From the NCBI GenBank assembly GCA_020627525.1, contig JAHDGP010000043.1:2740-17166 (forward strand): a stretch of 14,427 bases of DNA, in the 5' to 3' direction. The notes below the pieces were generated by a model. It ran no database searches. It was not told the DNA's origin and saw only the letters and a list, made by a program, of their open reading frames with translations. The DNA is from Bacteroidota bacterium (lineage in GTDB: Bacteria > Bacteroidota > Bacteroidia > Chitinophagales > UBA2359). Positions 7,601-14,223 of this stretch are shown here, piece by piece. Made by a program: the position numbers and the translations under genes. Every line of letters begins with the position of its first letter. The first letter of the stretch is position 1.

Positions 7601-8462
7601 GCGTTTTTTCAAAGAAGAGTTTTCCAAACCAATCGACAAAGAGGGAGATAAAAACAAGGTAGAGCAATTGAAAAAATTGGTGTATCCGTTTTTATTGAGA
7701 AGAACAAAAGCGCAAGTGGCAAAAGAACTTCCTGAAAAAACAGAGTCATTGTTGTTTTGCGAAATGGGTGAAAAACAACGTAAGGTTTACGATAGCTACA
7801 AAAACTTATACCGTGACAGCATCTTGAAAAAGATAAAGACGGATGGAATAAATAAAACACGTTTCCACGTTTTGGAAGGATTGTTGAAATTGAGACAAAT
7901 TTGCGATGCTCCTAATTTGGTAAACAATGTTGAAGGAGCTTTTGAAGCTGATTCGATAAAAATAAATATGCTTTCAGAGCATGTTAAAGAAAAAACAGGT
8001 CAACATAAAATTTTGATATTCTCCCAGTTTGTCAAAATGTTGCAATTGATAAAAACACGTCTAGAGGATGATGGTGTTATTCTTGAATATTTGGATGGTT
8101 CTTGTAAAACCCATGAACGTGAAGCAAGTGTCAAACGTTTCCAGAATGATGAATCGTGTAGGGTGTTCTTAATCAGTTTGAAAGCGGGTGGGGTTGGACT
8201 AAATCTTACCGAAGCCGATTATGTCTACTTGGTTGACCCGTGGTGGAACCCTGCGGTGGAGTCTCAGGCGATTGACAGAACACACCGTATTGGGCAAAAT
8301 AAGAAAGTATTTTCTTATAAAATGATTTGTAAAGATAGTATTGAAGAAAAGGTACTAAAACTGCAAGATCGTAAAAAAGCTTTGGTTACTGATTTGATCA
8401 GTACTGAAGGTAGTTTTATCAAATCATTAGAGAGAGAAGACATAGAGGATTTGTTCAGATAG
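4629..8462 (+). CDS. SNF2-family helicase with two N-terminal SWIM zinc fingers
   Basis: A 1277-residue Swi2/Snf2-type ATPase. The N-terminus has two SWIM zinc fingers of identical spacing, CxC-x7-CxH: C75, C77, C85, H87 and C207, C209, C217, H219, separated by an acidic linker (about 95-125). Residues about 280-790 form a long region that may correspond to the bacterial SNF2-associated domain. The ATPase core starts near LRDYQ (815-819) and shows motif I DDMGLGKT (840-847), motif II DESQ (937-940) and motif III LTGTP (964-968). The second RecA lobe runs from about 1126, with GGVGLNL and motif VI QAIDRTHRIGQ (1213-1223), so all catalytic motifs are intact. Such proteins translocate on duplex DNA and remodel protein-DNA complexes; the target is unknown. 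The start is GTG, directly after an in-frame TGA (4626-4628), with no in-frame ATG before the first SWIM finger. Confidence 0.94.
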   Translation: MRVYDNSSIIAYLKRSASTTIKNRGKSIYKSDNWRVITSSRKDETAHLKVSNATAYDEYDVRVYNIFTKKISSTCTCPYDWGPVCKHQVAALMVLENDFDELFELPEEEVEVEGEEVEDTEVDEIPTKAKQPGDNKTIVKLTKISHLINYANTSGKLVSKAETYLKFGYVEKLEVIDAKVTVEVFDGVKWYKVSIERKDNSELETNCNCDNNEYKLCEHKIASLLFIRKLKGEYVFEQLKDHSNEKKELLAEYGFTLEDKWQDKFRFTFQNGRLSLRVLDKSIQKITSKNEWLRVSKKLANTAFPVELLNSLNTTKGWNAEWEMGYGFYFSKDKEIPDISIIRLVGKVNDDGNRFKSGLKDFNEVVSEILPPQDETSYQINYYLNKISKYSIANHFGQEESSYFFYNNMTEDIFLSAQAYLLGQYRKLLPLLEERITGELLKNKGIKRANYTHFDISLETPKLSFELTTDDSFIYFRPWITVQEDRMELSKLNLKSFLFVQYEDTIHCFDSVETASLVKTFISKKEFKINRTAFWDFYKDFLIPLMKKYDVQMDIELDIELVAESTIEKEVYIEEKDDFLIFRPKVKYNGEVEVDLYGNEKIIVPNSQDSTSIKEYVRNTSEENAFKKELIGLHTEFPKQSELGFYALQINQLLQEGWFFQAFEFFRENDITVFGFEKLQKFKYNQHKPEFNIQASSGIDWFDVKMEVRFGDQIVDLKTLQKAISRNENYVRLGDGTLGLLPEDWIKENAILFKMGEVEKDSLKVSKLHFSLVDVLFDQIDNTELIKELEVKKQKLLNFDKIEPADKPENILAELRDYQISGYSWMCFLDEFGWGGCLADDMGLGKTLQVLTFLQSRIDINPNQTNLIVLPTSLIFNWQDEIRKFSPNMSYLIHRGSDRAKTTESFNNYNLVITTYGILVRDTEILKDFNFNYIVLDESQAIKNPNSKRYKAVRLLKAFNRLVLTGTPVENNTFDLFAQMNFLNPGLLGSMRFFKEEFSKPIDKEGDKNKVEQLKKLVYPFLLRRTKAQVAKELPEKTESLLFCEMGEKQRKVYDSYKNLYRDSILKKIKTDGINKTRFHVLEGLLKLRQICDAPNLVNNVEGAFEADSIKINMLSEHVKEKTGQHKILIFSQFVKMLQLIKTRLEDDGVILEYLDGSCKTHEREASVKRFQNDESCRVFLISLKAGGVGLNLTEADYVYLVDPWWNPAVESQAIDRTHRIGQNKKVFSYKMICKDSIEEKVLKLQDRKKALVTDLISTEGSFIKSLEREDIEDLFR

Positions 8463-8898
8463 GATACTTATTTCTAACATGTAATAAGTTCATTTCTATA
8501 ATATAAGTGTCATTTATTTTATATTTTGGATGTTTTTTGTCTAAATGTATTAAGAAAAAATAACATACATATATCAATAAATATTGATGTTTGCTTCAAA
8601 ATGTTAATAACTTACTGAATTAGTTTTAAGAATCTTTACAAACCTTTTCAAAGCGTTTGCCGTATAATTAGCCAATGCCAAGCTGTTAATTTAAGCACCT
8701 CCTCAGTAATATCCTACTGATCGTTTCTACGATGTTTATTAATGGTTTTTTTATTTATTTTGAATGTATTGATTAGCTTTTTAAGCTGGTTTTTATATAA
8801 CTTTTTATGGAAAGCATAGTACTCGTAGGACTTACCAAACCTGCGAGTACATTTTCCACAATCCCGCCAATATTTTTACAAACTAATTTGAAAACATT
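8463..8898. other. 436-base intergenic region with several short dyads
   Basis: No convincing coding frame. It contains the AT-only palindrome ATCAATA-AA-TATTGAT (8573-8588), two back-to-back hairpins TCAGTA-N6-TACTGA (8703-8720) and ATCGT-TTCT-ACGAT (8720-8733), and the strong hairpin at 8819-8850. No standard terminator with a T-tract follows the helicase gene. The region could carry the promoter and leader of the TPR protein gene, or a small RNA. Neither can be shown here. Confidence 0.5.
8819..8850 (+). promoter_or_regulatory. 11-bp stem hairpin upstream of the TPR/kinase-like gene
   Basis: GTACTCGTAGG (8819-8829), a 10-base loop, then CCTGCGAGTAC (8840-8850). All 11 pairs form, with one G-T wobble. 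It is distinctly GC-richer than its surroundings and ends 48 bases ahead of the ATG at 8899. No T-tract follows on either strand, so it does not look like an intrinsic terminator. It could be a leader RNA structure or a protein-binding dyad. Confidence 0.5.
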
Positions 8899-10833
8899 AT
8901 GTCAATGATACTGTCCAACAGTGCCATAACAGATGAGTTTTGCGAACACCTAAAGCAAAGCTCCAATATATATAATGCCTTTACTTCTTATGAGGCTTTT
9001 GATACAAATTTGTCAAAAGAAGAGATTGAGTCTTTTAGTGAATTAGACCCAAAGCTCTCTAGAATTTATAACAACTACAAATCAGGAATAAATTCAGCAA
9101 AAGAAGGAGATTTTAAAAAGTCTTTAGGTTATTTTTATAAGGCACTTGATCTTCTAAATGAACAATCCGCCTGGATGGTTAATATTAACTGTATTATCGG
9201 TTATCTTCATCTTGTTAGTGGTGAGTACAATCAATCAATCAATTTCTTTTTAAAGTCTCTTAAAAATGTTTCTTCTGACGAAGACGCGCTCCTAGTTTTA
9301 CTTTGTATTGGAAACACATTTCAAAAAATCAATAAGACCAAAGATGCTTTGAAAATTTATGACCTTGGTCAAAAGTTGGTGGGTATTGAAATGATGAATA
9401 GTAAAATCGGAATGATTCGAAATGCTCACTTAATGACCAGCCTTAGTGAGGTATACTTTAAAATGGGGGCTTTAGAAAAGGCTGAAGACTCTATAAGAAT
9501 CGCCAATAATTTATTTTTTCAAAACAAATGTCAAAAAGAAACTGCCCTGACATATATCATTTGGGCAGATATACAAAAAAACAATAGCAATGGGGAAAAT
9601 GCATTTATTAAACTTAATAGTGCCCTCGAAATTTGCCACACCCATGGATTTTCCAAAACATCATCAGAAATACTTTATAAAATGAGTAGATTACAAAGTG
9701 AAAACAACAATCCCGAAAAAGCAAGCCTATTTTTGGAAGAAGCATTATATCAGGCAGAGCTATCTGAAAATTCTTTAGTAACTGCTTGCGCACTGAGTTC
9801 AAAAGCACAAAAATGTATTCAGGATGAAAATCTTGATCAGGCTGTAGAATATTTAACTCAGGTAATAGAAAAATTTGAAGCCAATGGCGATAAAGATTAC
9901 TACGAGTCTGTCTGCGAAATATTAGTAAATATTTACGAAAGTAAAGGACAGTATGAATCTGCATTGTATTACAGTAAAAAAAGTACACTGGCAAAACAAC
10001 AATCAGATTTTATTAATCAAGAAAACGAAGTTTTATCGCAAGCCTTGTTTGAAAAAATTAAGCATTTATACAGAAACCGTTCGAATACTTTTGTCAAGGA
10101 AAAAAGAGCGCTTGAAAAAGAATTGCTAAAGCAAAAATACTTAACAGATATTCATTTGCAAGATTTCAAAAAGTTGGAAAGCAATGTTAAAATAATATCA
10201 GGTGGACTAATCAACAATTTGAAAAAGTGTGCCGATGAAGTACAAAATAAATACGATGAAATAAAAGGGGATTTGAATAGTCAAAATGCCAATTTTGAAA
10301 AAATGGAAGAGCTTGGAAAAGAGCTGAAATATTTTTCAAAAGTGGTCAGTAGCATCGAATCTTATATTAATTCAAACAATAACCTTTTGAAAAAAGAAAT
10401 GGTTGATTTGAATAAAGTTATTTCTAAAGTATTGTATGAATTAGATTCGGAAATTATTGAAAGAAACTGTTTGATTGCAGTTGATAGATTGCCCGAAATT
10501 TTTGGCAATGAAGAACAGTTTTTTAGTTTGCTGAAAAATATATTAATTATTGTTATGAATGATAATGATGATTCGAATCCAGTTGTAAAGTTAAAGCTAT
10601 CTGAAACAAAAGAGTCATATGTGTTTACAATTTATGATGTGAATAATAGTAATCCGCTTCCAAATATTCAATTGAAATCAGATCCAGAAATAAAAGAAAA
10701 TCCTAATTACCACCTCGGAATTGGTTATTGTGAGAGTTTAGTGGAACAAAATGGTGGTAAACTATGGATTCCTAAACTCTCGGACTTGAGGGCAATAATC
10801 AGTTTTAGTTTTCCCAGAAAAACAATTAGTTAA
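8899..10833 (+). CDS. Soluble TPR protein with degenerate histidine-kinase core
   Basis: A 644-residue protein with no signal peptide or membrane segment. Residues about 60-370 are TPR-like helical repeats (for example GDFKKSLGYFYKALDLL and QYESALYYSKKS). A coiled coil follows (about 385-510). The C-terminus aligns by eye with phytochrome-type histidine kinases: VDLNKVISKVLYEL, then GNEEQFFSLLKNILIIVMND (N-box position, to D555), YDVNN (579-583) where DNGxGI is expected, and GIGYCESLVEQNGGKLW (607-623) like GLGLAICKKIVEKHGG. The dimerisation helix has H419 in HLQDFKKL, without the acidic residue and proline of a normal HD/HE-x-P box, and the glycines of the first ATP-lid motif are missing. 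It is therefore likely a pseudokinase or an atypical kinase. No response regulator is adjacent. ATG codons occur at residues 1 and 3; the first was used. Confidence 0.8.
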   Translation: MSMILSNSAITDEFCEHLKQSSNIYNAFTSYEAFDTNLSKEEIESFSELDPKLSRIYNNYKSGINSAKEGDFKKSLGYFYKALDLLNEQSAWMVNINCIIGYLHLVSGEYNQSINFFLKSLKNVSSDEDALLVLLCIGNTFQKINKTKDALKIYDLGQKLVGIEMMNSKIGMIRNAHLMTSLSEVYFKMGALEKAEDSIRIANNLFFQNKCQKETALTYIIWADIQKNNSNGENAFIKLNSALEICHTHGFSKTSSEILYKMSRLQSENNNPEKASLFLEEALYQAELSENSLVTACALSSKAQKCIQDENLDQAVEYLTQVIEKFEANGDKDYYESVCEILVNIYESKGQYESALYYSKKSTLAKQQSDFINQENEVLSQALFEKIKHLYRNRSNTFVKEKRALEKELLKQKYLTDIHLQDFKKLESNVKIISGGLINNLKKCADEVQNKYDEIKGDLNSQNANFEKMEELGKELKYFSKVVSSIESYINSNNNLLKKEMVDLNKVISKVLYELDSEIIERNCLIAVDRLPEIFGNEEQFFSLLKNILIIVMNDNDDSNPVVKLKLSETKESYVFTIYDVNNSNPLPNIQLKSDPEIKENPNYHLGIGYCESLVEQNGGKLWIPKLSDLRAIISFSFPRKTIS

Positions 10834-10935
10834 ATGTTAAAATAGAATTCATTTGTTGTAAAAATCGATTTTTTAATCTACTTCTATAATAAAACCTGAT
10901 TTCTGGTAAAAATACTCCATTAAGTTCATTAAATT

Positions 10936-10980
10936 GCATCTTGTTTACTGCGTGTAGCGCATAAGCAAGATGCTTTTTTT
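10936..10980 (+). terminator. Strong intrinsic terminator directly upstream of the aminopeptidase start
   Basis: The outer stem is GCATCTTGTTTA (10936-10947) paired with TAAGCAAGATGC (10962-10973), 12 pairs with one G-T wobble. An inner stem TGCG/CGCA closes a 5-base loop after a single bulged C. Seven T follow (10974-10980). The TPR gene ends 102 bases upstream, so this may be its terminator. Only 18 bases separate the T-tract from the aminopeptidase ATG at 10999, which also allows an attenuator role. The rest of 10834-10935 is AT-rich without clear signals. Confidence 0.85.
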
Positions 10981-10998
10981 GTTTTGATCAAAATTTAT

Positions 10999-12303
10999 AT
11001 GATGAAGTATTATCCAATTGATGTTAGATTGTTTATCAATAACAGAGATTTATTTGTTAAAAATATGGCTCCTAATACCATTGCTATATTTAACTCTAAT
11101 GATGAAATGCCTAGAAGTGCCGATGGCTTTCATGCTTTCAGGCAAAATTCAGATTTTTTTCATTTAACAGGGATTGATCAAGAACAATCTATTTTGATTT
11201 TATATCCAGGTTGCCCCAAAAAAGGTTTCGAAGAAGTGTTATTTGTTCGTAAAACCAATGCTTACATCGCAACCTGGGAAGGACATAAATACACGCAAAG
11301 TGAAGCGACAGAAACATCAGGTATTACAAAAGTAAAATGGATTGAAGATTTTGATAAAATTTTTCCAGGTCTGATGAATTTAGCGGATGGCTGCTATTTA
11401 AACTTAAACGAACATGGCAGGTATGACTCTTCCGTTCCGTATAAAGATTTGCGATTTGCAAGAGCAATAAAAGAACAATACCCTCTACACAAACTGTATA
11501 GATCCGCTCCAATCATGGCTGATCTCAGATCAGTGAAACACCGTTACGAGGTCGAAATGATCGAAGAAGCTATCAATATTACGAATAAGGCATTTAGACG
11601 GATTCTTAAATTTGTCAAACCAGGTGTGCATGAACATGAAATAGAAGCTGAAATCCTTCATGAATTTATAAGAAACAGAGCAACAGGACCAGCTTATAAT
11701 TCAATCATTGCTTCTGGTAAAAATGCTTGCGTATTGCATTATGTTGACAACAATCAGGAATGCCAAGCAGGTGATGTTATTTTGATGGATTTTGGTGCGG
11801 AATATGCCAATTATGCTGCTGATATAACGCGTTCGATTCCCGTTAGTGGTAGGTTTACGGATAGGCAAAGGGCTGTTTACGATGCTGTCCAGAGAGTAAT
11901 GAACGAAGCTACAAATATGTTGCGTCCTGGAACATTGTTGGAAGAGTATCACAAAGAAGTTGGTAAAGTAATGGAATCAGAGCTGATCGGTTTAGGATTG
12001 ATTTCAAAAGAAGATATTAAGAATCAAAATCCCAATATGCCCGCCTATAAAAGATACTTTATGCACGGTACTTCACATTATCTTGGTCTGGATGTACACG
12101 ATGTTGGAAGTCATCACAAACCAATGCAGGCGGGAAATGTCTTTACTTGTGAGCCTGGCATTTACATTCCTGAAGAAAACTTAGGAATTCGTTTAGAGAA
12201 TGATATTCTGGTTACAGCAGATGATCCTTTTGTTTTATCAAATGATATTCCTGTTGATGCAGAAGAAATAGAAGAACTAATGAATGCAGAGATTAAGGCG
12301 TGA
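10999..12303 (+). CDS. pepP: Xaa-Pro aminopeptidase (aminopeptidase P family, M24)
   Basis: A 434-residue dinuclear metallopeptidase that removes the N-terminal residue from peptides with proline in second position; cytoplasmic, with no signal peptide. Residues 1 to about 130 form the aminopeptidase P N-terminal domain (FRQNSDFFHLTG). The pita-bread catalytic domain shows all five metal ligands: D264 (MDFGAEY), D275 (ADITRS), H360 (HGTSHYLGLDVHDVG), E385 (CEPGIYI) and E400 (IRLENDI). H356 is also conserved. The frame is open upstream to a TTG at 10984, but that lies almost on the terminator T-tract. The paired ATGs at 10999 and 11002 give a natural N-terminus (MMKYYPIDVRLF), so 10999 was chosen. 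Confidence 0.93.
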   Translation: MMKYYPIDVRLFINNRDLFVKNMAPNTIAIFNSNDEMPRSADGFHAFRQNSDFFHLTGIDQEQSILILYPGCPKKGFEEVLFVRKTNAYIATWEGHKYTQSEATETSGITKVKWIEDFDKIFPGLMNLADGCYLNLNEHGRYDSSVPYKDLRFARAIKEQYPLHKLYRSAPIMADLRSVKHRYEVEMIEEAINITNKAFRRILKFVKPGVHEHEIEAEILHEFIRNRATGPAYNSIIASGKNACVLHYVDNNQECQAGDVILMDFGAEYANYAADITRSIPVSGRFTDRQRAVYDAVQRVMNEATNMLRPGTLLEEYHKEVGKVMESELIGLGLISKEDIKNQNPNMPAYKRYFMHGTSHYLGLDVHDVGSHHKPMQAGNVFTCEPGIYIPEENLGIRLENDILVTADDPFVLSNDIPVDAEEIEELMNAEIKA

Positions 12304-12316
12304 TCTTTCAATTTGA

Positions 12317-12415
12317 GTTATTCATTTTGGAGAGGCACCTTTTGGTACAGATGCAGTAGGAATAATGGTATATACTTCCAAGCAACAATTAACAGACAAG
12401 TGCGGAAAAAAATAG
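12317..12415 (+). pseudogene. Short coding-like fragment without a start codon, possible gene remnant
   Basis: The frame beginning 13 bases after the aminopeptidase stop reads VIHFGEAPFGTDAVGIMVYT, continues SKQQLTDKCGKK, and then stops at 12413-12415. Its composition (G, D, A, T, P, with spread codons) looks like real protein, unlike the Phe/Ile/Lys-rich translations of nearby non-coding DNA. It has no ATG before residue 17 and an in-frame stop just upstream (12314-12316). It could be the C-terminal remnant of a decayed gene, or chance. The family was not recognised. Confidence 0.25.
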
Positions 12416-12621
12416 AGGAAAGTGTTTTAGTGCTTATAATACATTATATATTCAAATTCGTATTAAAGACTGGGAAAGTAATTTTAGAAGATTTTTTGAC
12501 CACTTCGCAAAAAAAGTCAGAAACAGTAATCTATTTCCGACTTAATGTGAAACAATTTTCCCGAATTGTTGTAATTATTTTTTCGTAATATTTGAATTAA
12601 TGTTTCAAAAATCAGAATTTT

Positions 12622-12730
12622 TCTCGATTTCAGTCGAGAGCAGTACTAAATTTCCTGCTCAAGACTAAAGTGAAAAAACAATTTTTTCCCGAAATCGAAT
12701 TTTGTTTTTTTTACCAAAGCCGAAGGCTTT
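12622..12730. repeat. Cluster of four hairpins in the convergent region
   Basis: Four inverted repeats lie within 110 bases: TCTCGA-N6-TCGAGA (12622-12639), GAGCAG-N11-CTGCTC (12638-12660, overlapping the first by two bases), GAAAAAA-CAA-TTTTTTC (12672-12688) and AAAGCC-GAA-GGCTTT (12716-12730). None is followed directly by a proper T-tract on either strand; T8 precedes the last one on the plus strand. They may together limit read-through between the convergent genes or belong to a small RNA. Confidence 0.45.
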
Positions 12731-12745
12731 AACACATTCTTAAAT

Positions 12746-12759
12746 GAACTCATCCCTCA
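12746..12759 (-). repeat. Isolated pair of TGA heptamer units
   Basis: On the minus strand this reads TGAGGGA then TGAGTTC, two units of the same heptamer family as the arrays at 1480-1535 and 12816-12850. Here they are about 90 bases beyond a stop codon and not attached to one. Confidence 0.4.
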
Positions 12760-12815
12760 AAATTTACCACGGAATACACAGATTATTTTTTTAAACTTTT
12801 TACCACAAGCAAAAA

Positions 12816-12850
12816 AAACTCATAACTCATCACTCAAAATTCATAACTCA
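12816..12850 (-). repeat. Heptamer repeat array beginning in the stop codon of the secreted protein gene
   Basis: Read on the minus strand from the stop codon: TGAGTTA, TGAATTT, TGAGTGA, TGAGTTA, TGAGTTT, then a run of T. All five units begin with TGA, and the first TGA is the stop codon of the gene at 12848-14098. Because 7 is not a multiple of 3, the successive TGA triplets fall in frames 0, +1, +2, 0, +1. The unit and register are the same as in the array at 1480-1535. Confidence 0.75.
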
Positions 12851-14098
12851 ATACTGCACTTCTGAACAACAGATTTTACCTCTATTTTGATACCAGAAGT
12901 TGTAATCTAGGTTGTTAATGATTCCGTTACCATCACCATCCCATTGGACATATTCAAAGATTAAAGCATTTTGTTGTCTCCAGTTGTTGTAATCTCCACT
13001 ATTGATAACGCCATTGCCATCGTAGTCACCGGAAATCATGGCATACTTTCCATCAGGTAAACGTTTCATTTGATTTGTTCCAAAAGCTTTGTCTAATCCT
13101 GTTGTGAAATTATAAGCCATTACATCATAAAATGTACTTGTAGGTTCAGACGTAAAGATGTCTAAATGCGTTCTGTGCCTCACAGCAAAATAATAATAAC
13201 AATCAGGCTGCAAGTTTTTGAAAATAATTGGCGAAACACCATCCAATGCTTTTATACTTCCGTCTTTCATTAAGAAACCTAAATGCACTTCTAGATTTTC
13301 AGTACCTGGAAATATCAAGTTTGGAATACCATTTCTAGCTTCAACCAAAACCCAATCAACTACACCTTGAGGAACAGTCCCCACGTGTACAACACTGTCA
13401 TAGTAATAGGGATGCACATTAAATGGTTGTGTTTTTGGAATCAAATGGTTGTCTCTTAAATCAGTTTTCATATATCCGGTACTTTCATCATAGAGGCCTT
13501 CTAAATATACTTTTAAGCTGACAAAGTAATCTTTCTGTTCGTGTGTATCTGGATCTTGCGTTAATATTTCAACTGCATTTACAACGGCATCTCCACTTGT
13601 TGTTCCATCGCCATCACCGGCTATGGCACTAGCGTAAAAGCTGACAGAACCTTGTCCCGTATCTGGTGCTTTCCACTCTAATAAATAATGACCATTCTGA
13701 TTGCTGGAATTGGCATTGTAATGACTCAAATATTTTCCTTGATCTAAAATAATTGTATTTGGATTACTAGCTATCCATTCTCCAACAACATTGTTCGCTT
13801 GATTTCTAGCAGTTATTTCAAATCCATAAGCATTGGTAAACGCTTGCGACGGAGCATTAATATTTAGATCAATAAGGTAAGTATGCCCGGGAACATATTC
13901 TTGAATGCCATCATCTACAGAAATTGTGAGTGATCCACCATTTTGCGCATTACTATGGCAAGCCAAACAAGTTGTTTCTCCAGGTGCTCCTGTACATGCA
14001 GTAGGTGGAGTCGTGGATTGCCCATAACCGGGTTTGATACTTTTTTGTATGAATGTTGCCAGTGCAAATAAAAACAATATGATGAATACTTTTCTCAT
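12848..14098 (-). CDS. Secreted choice-of-anchor/Reeler-like protein with CXXCH and dockerin-type calcium loops
   Basis: A 416-residue exported protein. Residues 1 to about 27 form a signal peptide (MRKVFIILFLFALATF, cleavage likely near GYGQ). The mature N-terminus has CLACH (44-48), a c-type-haem-like CXXCH, at the head of a Reeler/choice-of-anchor V-like beta domain (about 49-185; GSLTISVDDG, GHTYLIDL). The middle (about 195-350) is a module frequent in Bacteroidota cell-surface proteins, with KVYLEGLYDESTGYM, LRDNHLIP, VDWVLVEARN, DGVSP and YYFAVRHRTHL. The C-terminus has two dockerin-like calcium loops, D358/D360/N362/D369 and D387/D389/N391/D398, ending CCSEVQY. No typical T9SS C-terminal sorting domain is visible. 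It is probably periplasmic or at the cell surface; the substrate or partner is unknown. The ATG start gives a well-formed signal peptide. Confidence 0.82.
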   Translation of the reverse strand: MRKVFIILFLFALATFIQKSIKPGYGQSTTPPTACTGAPGETTCLACHSNAQNGGSLTISVDDGIQEYVPGHTYLIDLNINAPSQAFTNAYGFEITARNQANNVVGEWIASNPNTIILDQGKYLSHYNANSSNQNGHYLLEWKAPDTGQGSVSFYASAIAGDGDGTTSGDAVVNAVEILTQDPDTHEQKDYFVSLKVYLEGLYDESTGYMKTDLRDNHLIPKTQPFNVHPYYYDSVVHVGTVPQGVVDWVLVEARNGIPNLIFPGTENLEVHLGFLMKDGSIKALDGVSPIIFKNLQPDCYYYFAVRHRTHLDIFTSEPTSTFYDVMAYNFTTGLDKAFGTNQMKRLPDGKYAMISGDYDGNGVINSGDYNNWRQQNALIFEYVQWDGDGNGIINNLDYNFWYQNRGKICCSEVQY

Positions 14099-14146
14099 TT
14101 CTCTATTAAGTAGTGATCTTTCAATCGGTTAGAAATGGATTTCATA

Positions 14147-14223
14147 CTTAACTTAACCTGTCAAATGAAAAATTGAGGGCATTTTGTAAGACTTATACAC
14201 AAAGACTTACAATTAAGTTAGGC
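14147..14223. promoter_or_regulatory. Nested inverted repeats upstream of the secreted protein gene
   Basis: An outer pair CTTAACTTAA (14147-14156) and TTAAGTTAGG (14213-14222, 9 of 10 complementary) encloses an inner pair TGTAAG (14185-14190) and CTTACA (14206-14211). The inner segment also carries AAGACTTA twice in direct orientation (14188-14195 and 14202-14209). This could be an operator or promoter region for the minus-strand gene, which starts about 50 bases away. AT-rich sequence makes such matches easy, so confidence is low. In the rest of 14099-14427 nothing coding or structured was found. Confidence 0.25.

Larger units (their letters stand above)
12304..12847. other. Convergent intergenic region of about 545 bases
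   Basis: It lies between the 3' ends of the aminopeptidase (plus) and the secreted protein (minus). It holds a short coding-like remnant (12317-12415), a hairpin cluster (12622-12730), an isolated heptamer pair (12746-12759) and the heptamer array at 12816-12850. A 91-codon open frame at 12313-12588 has no recognisable domain and looks like random AT-rich sequence. There is no classical terminator for either gene. Confidence 0.6.

Noticed and set aside
12313..12588. Open frame of 91 codons on the plus strand
   Set aside because: Its translation has no domain, is rich in Phe/Ile/Lys as expected of AT-rich non-coding DNA, and overlaps a more protein-like frame; not called as a gene.
14113..14125. 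GTGATCTTTCAAT, which also occurs at 12300-12312
   Set aside because: A 13-base match is expected by chance about once or twice in a window of this size and AT content, and its two contexts differ.
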